A stretch of 7,306 bases of DNA from Methanosarcinales archaeon. GTDB lineage: Archaea > Halobacteriota > Methanosarcinia > Methanosarcinales > Methanogasteraceae. Position numbers and translations under genes: made by a program. Of the stretch, positions 1-5,412 are shown piece after piece. The notes beneath the pieces were generated by a model that saw only the letters and a list, made by a program, of their open reading frames with translations, ran no database searches and was not told the origin of the DNA. How positions within the stretch are numbered: position 1 is the first letter of the stretch; each line of letters begins with the position of its first letter. The stretch lies in NCBI GenBank assembly GCA_030672345.1, contig DAOVGO010000015.1:1-7306 (forward strand), written 5' to 3'.

Positions 1-2
1 GG

Positions 3-1661
3 AATGTGCGGTACGGGCTGCTGACGATGCTCTTTGTCGTCTTCATCGCAAATTCTTACATCGTGTTCAATGTGGCAGGCAGTCTCCTGCATCTGCCGGT
101 TGTCAGCCACGAGCAGGTCTCCGGGCTCTGGGCGTCCACGAGGGTCATACCTGACACGATCAACGAATTCCCGTACTTCAGTTTCATCTTCGGAGACCTG
201 CATCCACATGTAATCTCGATTCCGTTCCAGTTGCTTGCGCTTTTGCTAATTCTCAATATTTATCGGTCCAAAAGCGGCGGAATGAGGATGTATGGCGAGA
301 GCCGTGCCTGCATCCTTGCCGGAATGCTCCTGCTTGCACTCTGCATCGGAGCGCTCTTCACGGTGAATGCGTGGGATTATCCGGTGTATTTATTTCTCTT
401 CGCCACAGTGGCTCTGGCTCAGCAGTACCGCACAGCCCGCCTCAAAGACGCCACACTCCCGGTCGCAATCGTCGCGATACTGAGCATAGTTCTGTTCGCT
501 CCGTTTTACCTGGATTTTCAGGGCACAGGTGCATCCGGGATCGGGATCGTGCATCAGAATACGCTGCTCATCAATTTCATCGAAATCTTTGCGCTCTTCA
601 TCTTTCTGGTATTTTCATTTCTGATTTCACATCTGAATCTCAATAAGATGTATGTGATCACTTTGATACCGGTAATCCTTCTTTCCTTGATCTTTTTCCA
701 GATACTGCTCGTTGTTATTCCATTGATCCTGCTGTGCATCTATTTACTGTCCGATCAGGTATCATTCGGTCAGGATACGATGGATAATCGCTTTGTTCTG
801 ATTCTTGTGCTTACAGGCGCGCTGCTCGCCCTCTTCTGCGAGATATTCTATCTTAATGACCACCTTGGCGCGCCCAATGAGCGTATGAACACTGTATTCA
901 AGCTATACCTGCAGATCTGGATTCTGTGGGGGATCGCAGCCGGATATTCTGTGTATTCGATATATTCCAGGTATTTCGCACAACCCGCGTATTCCACACA
1001 ACCCACACGCTCCACCGAGCCGCCGTCGAAGCGACCCGGCAGCAGGATTTCCGATAGCTGGATTAAATCGATATGGACGGTTATATTCTGCATACTCATC
1101 GTTTCCTGCTGCATATATCTGTTCACAGGTACGTGCTCGAAGATAACGCTTGATCACAACCCACCGACGCTGGACGGGATCGAATACCTAAATGAATCAG
1201 AGAGAGGCGCGTATCTGGTGATTTTGTGGATCCGCAGCAACATCGCCGGAACGCCGGTCATCCTTGAGGCGCCAGGGAGGAGTTACTCGACAGGTTCGAG
1301 AATTTCCGCATTCACAGGTCTGCCAACGGTCATCGGATGGCAGGGGCATGAGATGATGTGGCGAAAGGATCATGATGGCGTGAGACTCAGGACGGGTGAC
1401 GTGGATGCGATCTACAGCACGCCGAGCATTAACTACGCGATCGGGCTGCTGAATAAGTATAATGTCACTTACATCTATATCGGGACAACCGAACGTGCGC
1501 GGTACGGCAGGGGCTCGGACAAGTTCGAGGATGAGGATTATTTCGAGTGTGTTTATATAGGATCGACTCGAATATATAAATTGAAGGGTTCACAGGATGG
1601 TGATCATGATGGAAAAGAAGCAATCAATGGAACGCATGGAAACCGGCATACCCGGATATGA
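3..1661 (+). CDS. DUF2298 (Chlor_Arch_YYY-type) multi-membrane protein, C-terminal part, open at left edge
   Basis: The frame is open at the left window edge, so the N-terminus is missing; about 551 residues are present and full members of this family are usually longer. Family marks are visible in order: FGDLHPH with His-Pro-His at 201-209, NAWDYP at 366-383, then NDHLG and ERMNTVFK around 855-902, and near the C-terminus a GLPTVIGWQGHE block followed by YIYIG and ER..Y. About ten hydrophobic segments precede position ~1135; after that comes a soluble domain of roughly 170 residues. A hydrophilic linker with three hexapeptide repeats (978-1031) joins the last two membrane segments. DUF2298 proteins are integral membrane proteins of unproven biochemical role; a role in envelope glycan or lipid chemistry is only a guess. 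The usual family end is near IYKLK (about 1570-1584). The remaining ~25 residues are hydrophilic and read across the start of the next gene, so they look like a late extension after loss of a stop codon. Family call is firm, function unknown. Confidence 0.85.
   Translation, partial: NVRYGLLTMLFVVFIANSYIVFNVAGSLLHLPVVSHEQVSGLWASTRVIPDTINEFPYFSFIFGDLHPHVISIPFQLLALLLILNIYRSKSGGMRMYGESRACILAGMLLLALCIGALFTVNAWDYPVYLFLFATVALAQQYRTARLKDATLPVAIVAILSIVLFAPFYLDFQGTGASGIGIVHQNTLLINFIEIFALFIFLVFSFLISHLNLNKMYVITLIPVILLSLIFFQILLVVIPLILLCIYLLSDQVSFGQDTMDNRFVLILVLTGALLALFCEIFYLNDHLGAPNERMNTVFKLYLQIWILWGIAAGYSVYSIYSRYFAQPAYSTQPTRSTEPPSKRPGSRISDSWIKSIWTVIFCILIVSCCIYLFTGTCSKITLDHNPPTLDGIEYLNESERGAYLVILWIRSNIAGTPVILEAPGRSYSTGSRISAFTGLPTVIGWQGHEMMWRKDHDGVRLRTGDVDAIYSTPSINYAIGLLNKYNVTYIYIGTTERARYGRGSDKFEDEDYFECVYIGSTRIYKLKGSQDGDHDGKEAINGTHGNRHTRI
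978..1031 (+). repeat. Three-copy 18-bp (hexapeptide) repeat in the DUF2298 linker
   Basis: Three successive 6-codon units read AQPAYS, TQPTRS and TEPPSK. The DNA string CACAACCC recurs exactly 18 bases apart at 979-986 and 997-1004, which suggests in-frame duplication and not just biased amino-acid use. The third unit has diverged. The segment sits in a Pro/Ser/Thr-rich loop between two membrane segments, a place where length changes would be tolerated. Confidence 0.55.
1552..1580 (+). promoter_or_regulatory. Tandem TATA elements for the KaiC-like gene, inside the upstream gene
   Basis: Two archaeal-type TATA strings lie close together: TTTATATA at 1552-1559 and AATATATAAA at 1571-1580. With the usual ~25-base spacing they would start transcripts near 1580 and 1602. 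These positions lie just before the candidate starts at 1597, 1606/1609 and 1627 of the ATPase gene, so the gene can probably be expressed apart from the DUF2298 gene. The elements lie inside coding sequence for the C-terminal residues of that protein. No experimental support is available. Confidence 0.45.
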
Positions 1662-2340
1662 TGAACTGCTCGGTGGCGGTTTTTTCAAGGGCAGCGTGAA
1701 TGTAGTCAGTGGCGGCACAGGTACTGGAAAAACGGTCTTCGGTGGAGAATTCATATATAATGGCGCAAAAGCCGGCAAGAAGGGTATGATCGTTCTTACG
1801 TCGGAAGAAACCGAAAGTATACGAAAAGAATGGTATACGGCATTCGGATGGGATTTCTGGGAGCTTGAGGAGTCCGGGGATGTTGTCTTTATTGATATCG
1901 CCGATCCGAGTCTGCGGCTCCAGAAAACCGTGGAGATTGCGCCGGATGAGCTGATCAAGAGCTTTAAAAAACTGCTTGAAAGCAAAATAAAGGACATAAA
2001 TCCGGATTTGATCTTCATCGACTCGGTGGAGGCGCTGTTTCTGGCTATAGACTCGAAGTACAGGCTGAGGAGTCTGGTCGATGCCGTCTTCGATGTTCTG
2101 CGTAAGGCTCCTGCCACCTGCCTCGTCGTGACTGGCACGATCTTCGGCGTGAACGAAGTCATCGAGTACAGTGGCGATTCGATCACCAGCATAGGCATGG
2201 TGCGTGTCGGCAACAACCTCCAGCGCTCGGTTCATGTGGTCAAGCACAGAGGCTCTGCCATCATCAATCAGGTGCGTGTACTGCAGATAACGGACAGCGG
2301 CATCTCGGTGCTTTCGCAGTCGCCGTATCTGGATTTTTAG
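1597..2340 (+). CDS. Single-domain KaiC/RadA-superfamily ATPase
   Basis: This cytosolic P-loop ATPase of 247 residues carries one KaiC domain. The N-terminal signature METGIPGYDELLGGG leads into Walker A GGTGTGKT (residues 39-46). The paired glutamates of the catalytic site are in TSEE (70-71), and Walker B LIFID ends in Asp142. The VKHRG block near residue 230 is typical of KaiC-like proteins. No second KaiC domain or added DNA-binding or sensor domain is present. Such archaeal single-domain proteins are regulators or switch ATPases with mostly unknown partners; a circadian role should not be assumed. The start is uncertain. ATG 1597 has GAAGGG 8 bases upstream, ATGs at 1606/1609 follow a perfect GGTGATC anti-16S match with too little spacing, and ATG 1627 or 1636 would begin right at the conserved domain. 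Every option overlaps the preceding gene, by 26-65 bases, which points to co-transcription or translational coupling. Confidence 0.9.
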   Translation: MVIMMEKKQSMERMETGIPGYDELLGGGFFKGSVNVVSGGTGTGKTVFGGEFIYNGAKAGKKGMIVLTSEETESIRKEWYTAFGWDFWELEESGDVVFIDIADPSLRLQKTVEIAPDELIKSFKKLLESKIKDINPDLIFIDSVEALFLAIDSKYRLRSLVDAVFDVLRKAPATCLVVTGTIFGVNEVIEYSGDSITSIGMVRVGNNLQRSVHVVKHRGSAIINQVRVLQITDSGISVLSQSPYLDF

Positions 2341-2364
2341 GGTAGACCTGGCGCCCAATGGTAT

Positions 2365-2380
2365 TCGCGTGCATCCGCGA
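2365..2380. terminator. Short hairpin between convergent genes
   Basis: TCGCG (2365-2369) and CGCGA (2376-2380) can form a 5-bp stem with a 6-base loop in the 54-base gap between the convergent KaiC-like and PF06695 genes. A T-rich stretch (CATTTTAG, 2391-2398) follows on the + strand, and TTTTT lies just before the ATPase stop codon. A bidirectional termination region is plausible but the stem is weak. Confidence 0.3.
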
Positions 2381-2394
2381 TGAAAACAGGCATT

Positions 2395-2892
2395 TTAGAG
2401 CAGCCCAAAGAATCCTATGCCGGCGAGCGTGGCTGCTGTGACGATAACTCCCGCAAGCATGACGCCTCCAAGGATCGCTACGAGCGCATGCCTGAACTGT
2501 ATCCCGAATACGAATGCCGCCGCACATCCGGTCCACGCACCGGTGATCGGCAGCGGGATTGCCACGAACAAGAGGAGCGCGATGGTGCCGTATCGCTCGA
2601 AGCCTGTATTGTGCCGGTGGTACGTGCGCGTGAATAGCCAGTTGAAGAAGACGTCCCAGAACACCCACCTCCGCAGGTAATCCGAGACCGATTCGAGAAA
2701 CAGCAGAAGCGGCACAACTGGCAGCATGTTCCCGATCACCGCAAGTGCGTATGCCCTCAGCGGATCCATGCCGTACACACCGATGGCAATCGGGATCGCA
2801 CCCCTGAGTTCTGCAACCGGCAGTGCTGCAATAAGCACCGTTGCAACCGGATGCGGCACCGATTCAAGGAGTGCGACAAGGGAATCGATCAT
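2395..2892 (-). CDS. PF06695/COG2426 small membrane protein ('small multi-drug export protein' family)
   Basis: The product is a 165-residue hydrophobic protein with the family signatures: LPVAELRGAIPIAIG at residues 24-38, GNMLP at 54-58, and a RYG...IPLPITGAWTG block at about 100-122. The length fits the family. Four or five membrane segments or re-entrant loops are likely, with a basic, aromatic cytoplasmic segment in between (about residues 70-100). The multidrug-export name is historical and weakly supported. The family has been proposed as a relative of the DedA/VTT proteins, whose mirrored loops with Pro-Gly motifs resemble the two motif blocks here, so a lipid or small-ion transport role is equally possible. 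The start is the only one available: an in-frame stop lies four codons upstream. An AAGGTGG string lies 17 bases before ATG, too far for a normal ribosome site, so a short-leader or leaderless transcript is likely. It is divergent from the arcS unit and convergent with the ATPase gene. Confidence 0.88.
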   Translation of the reverse strand: MIDSLVALLESVPHPVATVLIAALPVAELRGAIPIAIGVYGMDPLRAYALAVIGNMLPVVPLLLFLESVSDYLRRWVFWDVFFNWLFTRTYHRHNTGFERYGTIALLLFVAIPLPITGAWTGCAAAFVFGIQFRHALVAILGGVMLAGVIVTAATLAGIGFFGLL

Positions 2893-2918
2893 GTATTGTT
2901 GTTATGGTGCCACCTTCG

Positions 2919-2930
2919 CATAACCTTTTT
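2919..2930 (-). promoter_or_regulatory. Candidate promoter of the PF06695 gene
   Basis: On the minus strand AAAAAGGTTATG lies about 27-38 bases before the start codon. The purine-rich part could serve as BRE and GGTTATG as a poor TATA element, which would give a transcript with almost no leader. The match to consensus is modest. Confidence 0.25.
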
Positions 2931-2954
2931 GTGATGTCTGGGGCTGGTTTGCGT

Positions 2955-2980
2955 CCCGACTACCGGTTAACCAAATCGGG
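2955..2980. promoter_or_regulatory. Inverted repeat with central palindrome, candidate operator
   Basis: CCCGA (2955-2959) and TCGGG (2976-2980) enclose a perfect 8-bp palindrome GGTTAACC (2965-2972). It lies midway between two divergent transcription units, where a dimeric regulator could control either. It could also be a transcribed hairpin, but no T-run follows. Operator function is inference from position and symmetry only. Confidence 0.3.
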
Positions 2981-2992
2981 ATGGCACCGATG

Positions 2993-3002
2993 ATTATTTA
3001 TG
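2993..3002 (+). promoter_or_regulatory. TATA-like element upstream of the arcS unit
   Basis: ATTATTTATG at 2993-3002 fits a loose archaeal TATA element. A transcript from about 3025 would include the strong ribosome site at 3054-3059 and the small ORF before arcS. It competes as an explanation with the second element at 3091. Confidence 0.3.
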
Positions 3003-3041
3003 CTGCGGCGTTTGATGGATTATGATGCCGGCAATCGTTGC

Positions 3042-3059
3042 TACAGGAGTTACAGGAGG
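3042..3059 (+). promoter_or_regulatory. Duplicated ribosome-binding site (TACAGGAG x2)
   Basis: TACAGGAGT followed directly by TACAGGAGG is a 9-base tandem duplication that yields two purine-rich anti-16S matches. The second, AGGAGG at 3054-3059, is 6 bases from ATG 3066, ideal spacing. It is the best ribosome site in the window and is the main reason for taking the small ORF at 3066 seriously. Confidence 0.5.
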
Positions 3060-3065
3060 CAGAAT

Positions 3066-3164
3066 ATGGGTAAAATCGCAGAAAAAGACCTTATACATAT
3101 CAAATCTCTGGAAATTGCGGGTTTGGAGCTGCCATCTGCCGTGGCTGCGGATGTGTTGAGATGA
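3066..3164 (+). CDS. Possible 32-residue leader protein overlapping the arcS start
   Basis: ATG 3066 has a near-perfect AGGAGG site at the right spacing and opens a 32-codon frame ending in TGA at 3162-3164. The stop overlaps the arcS start as ATGA, the classic arrangement for translational coupling. The peptide starts MGKIAEKDLIHIKSLEIAGL and ends SAVAADVLR; it is mixed-charge, soluble and has no membrane segment or Cys pair. The frame stays open upstream to ATG 3000 (54 residues), but that start lacks a comparable site. I recognise no family. It could be a regulatory leader whose translation feeds ribosomes to arcS, a small real protein, or an accident if the transcript starts at the TATA-like element inside it (3091-3098). 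Confidence 0.45.
   Translation: MGKIAEKDLIHIKSLEIAGLELPSAVAADVLR
3081..3098 (+). promoter_or_regulatory. BRE/TATA-like element close to arcS
   Basis: GAAAAAGACC followed by TTATACAT (3091-3098) resembles a purine-rich BRE plus TATA box. A transcript would begin near 3117-3123 and carry a leader of about 40 bases before ATG 3161, skipping the start of the small ORF. This is the better consensus match of the two elements upstream of arcS. Confidence 0.4.
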
Positions 3165-4990
3165 CCCGGTATTTCGAGGTGATGCAGAGGGATTGTGCAG
3201 CAAGGATCGGTAGATTGATGCTGGACCTGCGAATCGCAACACCAGCCATCCTGAATTCCGAATTGCTCCGCAGGCGTAAGGGCAGCATCATCGATTGCGG
3301 ATCTGTATGGGATGATCATGTAATCGAATCGGCTGATCCGGACCGGCTGCTGATACTGCCGCACCGATCGCTGCCGCTGTATGCGCCGCAAGAACTGATC
3401 GACCGCTCTTTTAACCGCTCCTCCGAACCGTTTCGCCGCGATGGTGCGACAGGCGAGGTGATTCATCCGATGCAGACCGATGTACCGGAAGGACGCGATC
3501 TGTACGTGATCGGTGCGGCAGCCCTGCTCGAGAACCGGGCAAGGTTGCTCACAGGTACCGTGCTGAAACTGAAGAACAGCACCAGCCCGGACACCGCCCT
3601 GTATGCTCCCGCGCTTGCAACCCCTGAGAATCTTGCAGTACTGATCTATCTCGGGGTCGATCTCGTTGATGACACCGCTGCGATTATAAAAGGGTATCAG
3701 GATCTGTATCTAACACGCGAGGGCGAAAAATCGATCGATCGACTCCACGAATTCCCGTGCGCATGTGAGATCTGCACAAAAATCGAAACCCCGGAACGGT
3801 TGCAGAGCCTGCCTGCAACAGATCGTGCCAGACTGCTTGCGCGCCACAATATCATCAAACTGGACGAGGAACTGAGATTGGTACGCGAATGCATCCGTGA
3901 CGGGAGCTTGCGTTGCTATGTGGAGAAACAATGCAGGTCTCGCCCATATCTCACGGCAGTTCTCAGATTACTGGATCAGGAGCACACGTATCTGGAAGAG
4001 AGGACCCCGACAGTGCGGAAAGGCACCCTGATCGCAAACACCGCCGAATCACAACGTCGCGTCGAGGTGACAAGGTTCGCTGAACGGGTAATCTCGCGGT
4101 TTGCTCCGCCAGATCCGCTTGGTACCCTTGTGATACTCCCCTGTTCGGCAAGAAAACCGTACTCGCGCTCGAGGTCACATGCAAAGTTCATCGATGCGCT
4201 CTCCGGGTACCGGCAGCGGATCCACGAGATCATACTGACGTCGCCGCTCGGTGTCGTTCCAAGAGAGCTTGAGACCGTGTATCCGGCTGCCCACTATGAT
4301 ATCGCTGTTACCGGGCAGTGGAGCCTTGATGAGACTGCATGGGTAGCCTCGTGCCTGCGTGCGTATCTGGAGAAGCATACGTACAGAAAGATCGTAGCGC
4401 ATGTCAGCGGCGGGTTCGCAGAGGTCTGCAGGACTGTAGAGCATGATCTGGGAATCGAGATCACGTATTCTACGATCGAGGGCGAGGGTCCCCTATCAGG
4501 TGATTCGCTTGCCAGCCTGCGAGAGTCTGTTGTGAGAAGCGTATCGTCGCAGCCACCGCAGCCGCGCAGCAAAAAACCCGCTCTCAGAACGGTTCGTGCG
4601 ATCGCTGATTACCAGTTCGGACAGGGCGCAGGAGTTCGGCTGATCCCTGACCACGCGCAGATAAAATCGAGCCGGTCCGGGTTCTGGGTATTTGCGGACG
4701 GCGCACGGATCGCAAGCTCCTCAGGATATGGCACGATCACGCTGACGCTTGCAGGTGCAGCCCGGATGCCCCCTGACATCTACCGGGTCGAGATCGACGA
4801 TTTCCTGCCGAAAGGATCGATCCTTGCGCCCGGTGTTATCGATGCGGATCCGCAGATCAGGCAGATGGATGAGGTGATCGTCGAGGGCAAGATGGCGCTT
4901 GGGGTGGGAAGAGCGCGGATGAGCGGGCGTGAGATGGTCGGGTCAAGCCGCGGGGTTGCTGTGGATCTGCGAGCGGTGGAAGAGTTGTGA
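3161..4990 (+). CDS. arcS: Archaeosine synthase ArcS (TgtA2, paralogue of archaeal tRNA-guanine transglycosylase)
   Basis: ArcS acts in the cytosol on preQ0-15 in the D-loop of archaeal tRNA, after TGT has inserted preQ0. It attaches lysine to the preQ0 nitrile, and a radical-SAM partner (RaSEA, not in this window) then releases archaeosine. The 609 residues show the expected order. First is a divergent TGT-like domain starting YFEVMQRD. A zinc site CxCxxC at Cys200, Cys202 and Cys205 follows, with His229 as a likely fourth ligand. The ArcS core motif PCSARKPYSRSRSH is at residues 327-340, and a C-terminal PUA RNA-binding domain occupies about 535-609 (GSILAPGV, then DEVIV). ATG 3161 places the conserved N-terminus at the very start. 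The site before it is poor (GGATGTG), and the start overlaps the stop of a small upstream ORF, so coupled translation is plausible. The identification is strong because the core motif is specific to ArcS. Confidence 0.93.
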   Translation: MTRYFEVMQRDCAARIGRLMLDLRIATPAILNSELLRRRKGSIIDCGSVWDDHVIESADPDRLLILPHRSLPLYAPQELIDRSFNRSSEPFRRDGATGEVIHPMQTDVPEGRDLYVIGAAALLENRARLLTGTVLKLKNSTSPDTALYAPALATPENLAVLIYLGVDLVDDTAAIIKGYQDLYLTREGEKSIDRLHEFPCACEICTKIETPERLQSLPATDRARLLARHNIIKLDEELRLVRECIRDGSLRCYVEKQCRSRPYLTAVLRLLDQEHTYLEERTPTVRKGTLIANTAESQRRVEVTRFAERVISRFAPPDPLGTLVILPCSARKPYSRSRSHAKFIDALSGYRQRIHEIILTSPLGVVPRELETVYPAAHYDIAVTGQWSLDETAWVASCLRAYLEKHTYRKIVAHVSGGFAEVCRTVEHDLGIEITYSTIEGEGPLSGDSLASLRESVVRSVSSQPPQPRSKKPALRTVRAIADYQFGQGAGVRLIPDHAQIKSSRSGFWVFADGARIASSSGYGTITLTLAGAARMPPDIYRVEIDDFLPKGSILAPGVIDADPQIRQMDEVIVEGKMALGVGRARMSGREMVGSSRGVAVDLRAVEEL

Positions 4991-5008
4991 TCGCCCAGGC
5001 CGGGTGGT

Positions 5009-5040
5009 GTGGATGATATTATGGATGATGTGGATGATAT
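5009..5040 (+). repeat. Short direct repeats of GTGGATGATAT
   Basis: GTGGATGATAT occurs at 5009-5019 and again at 5030-5040, with a shorter ATGGATGAT copy between them at 5021-5029. The copies lie 18-49 bases after the arcS stop. They look like a small slippage-type expansion; no function is evident. Confidence 0.5.
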
Positions 5041-5045
5041 CCGGG

Positions 5046-5060
5046 CATTTTTAGTATTTT
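5046..5060 (+). terminator. T-rich transcription stop region after arcS
   Basis: CATTTTTAGTATTTT at 5046-5060 contains runs of five and four T about 60 bases after the arcS stop. Archaeal RNA polymerase commonly terminates at oligo-T tracts without a stable hairpin, so this is the likely end of the arcS transcript. Confidence 0.4.
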
Positions 5061-5190
5061 CTGGCAAGATGGGTAACCAAGGAGCATGGAATCGACCCCT
5101 TGATTTCAACTGGAGAATGGCAACCGGCAGCCACGGTCCACCGTGACAGAGGCTGTTTTGGTGCCGTGTGTGTCATGCAATGTTGTGTAA

Positions 5191-5361
5191 CCGCCGGATC
5201 GTGCAAAAGAGGTTCTGGATGCTGTGCAGGCAAGCAGGTATGGCAGGGATGCTGAGATCGTGGGCGAGGTGGTCCCTCGAGTACGCAGGAAAGGTGGTGC
5301 GTACCCTGCTGGCAGTGACCGTTTCTTTCTTTCTATCATTACCGCTACCGTCCATCCGGAT
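5191..5361 (+). pseudogene. Decayed C-terminal fragment resembling HypE (AIR-synthase-like hydrogenase maturation protein)
   Basis: A 57-codon open stretch, bounded by TAA at 5188-5190 and TAA at 5362-5364, has no plausible start for its conserved part. It reads PPDRAKEVLDAVQ and then SRYGRDAEIVGEVV. That pattern matches the end of the AIR-synthase C-terminal domain in HypE, where a helix of the E-V-L-x-A type is followed by Y/L-G-R-D/E-A-x-I-G-E-V. Just after it, a different frame reads EYAGKVVRTLLAVT (about 5279-5320), which resembles the next HypE strand (G-K-V-V-x-x-T-x-x-G-G-T-R), so at least one frameshift has occurred. The normal LPRIC-type end is not found, and upstream HypE domains are absent. 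HypE makes the cyanide ligands of [NiFe]-hydrogenase. A relic here would mean a lost or moved hyp gene. Assignment rests on pattern recognition only. Confidence 0.5.
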
Positions 5362-5379
5362 TAACTCCTGTGAGGCAAG

Positions 5380-5394
5380 TATTAAAGGTTTATC
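5380..5394 (+). promoter_or_regulatory. Promoter of the CDF transporter gene, leaderless-type spacing
   Basis: TATTAAAGGTTTATC at 5380-5394 holds two overlapping TATA-like strings, 19-33 bases before ATG 5413. No purine-rich ribosome site is present between it and the start codon (the sequence is CAGCCGATAATTCTCTTTC). A leaderless or near-leaderless transcript is therefore the simplest reading. Confidence 0.4.
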
Positions 5395-5412
5395 AGCCGA
5401 TAATTCTCTTTC

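Larger units (their letters stand above)
2906..2988. repeat. Separated 7-bp inverted repeat GGTGCCA ... TGGCACC in the divergent control region
   Basis: GGTGCCA at 2906-2912 and its exact reverse complement TGGCACC at 2982-2988 flank the region between the divergent PF06695 and arcS units. One arm lies just downstream of the minus-strand promoter candidate, the other just upstream of a + strand TATA-like element. The arms could be two sites for one regulator, but a 7-bp pair at this distance can arise by chance. Confidence 0.25.
4991..5412. other. 422-base stretch without an intact gene
   Basis: Between arcS and the CDF gene I see, in order: GTGGATGATAT repeats, a T-rich region fit for arcS termination, about 80 bases with no recognisable content, a decayed coding fragment resembling the HypE C-terminus, a 7-bp hairpin (GTACGCA 5281-5287 with TGCGTAC 5298-5304), and the CDF promoter. 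The arcS frame stays open for 51 codons after its TGA, but nothing suggests readthrough. Confidence 0.6.

Noticed and set aside
1597..2340. Reading the ATPase as a circadian clock KaiC
   Set aside because: It has only one KaiC domain and no KaiA/KaiB neighbours. Single-domain archaeal KaiC-like ATPases are a broad group with other roles.
1590..2358. Two long minus-strand open frames (208 and 244 residues) opposite the KaiC-like gene
   Set aside because: They mirror a gene with clear Walker motifs. Their translations are rich in Ser/Pro or Arg/His with no recognisable domain, as expected of antisense shadows.
3074..3160. In-frame upstream extension of arcS reading ICRGCGC before the ATG, suggestive of a zinc knuckle
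   Set aside because: No ATG, GTG or TTG start exists in that frame after the TAA at 3071-3073, and the TGT-like domain already begins at ATG 3161. The Cys cluster is probably chance reading of a GC-rich leader.
5281..5304. 7-bp hairpin GTACGCA/TGCGTAC considered as a terminator or structured RNA
   Set aside because: It has no following T-run, lies inside the HypE-like relic where it may be former coding sequence, and is isolated from other conserved structure.
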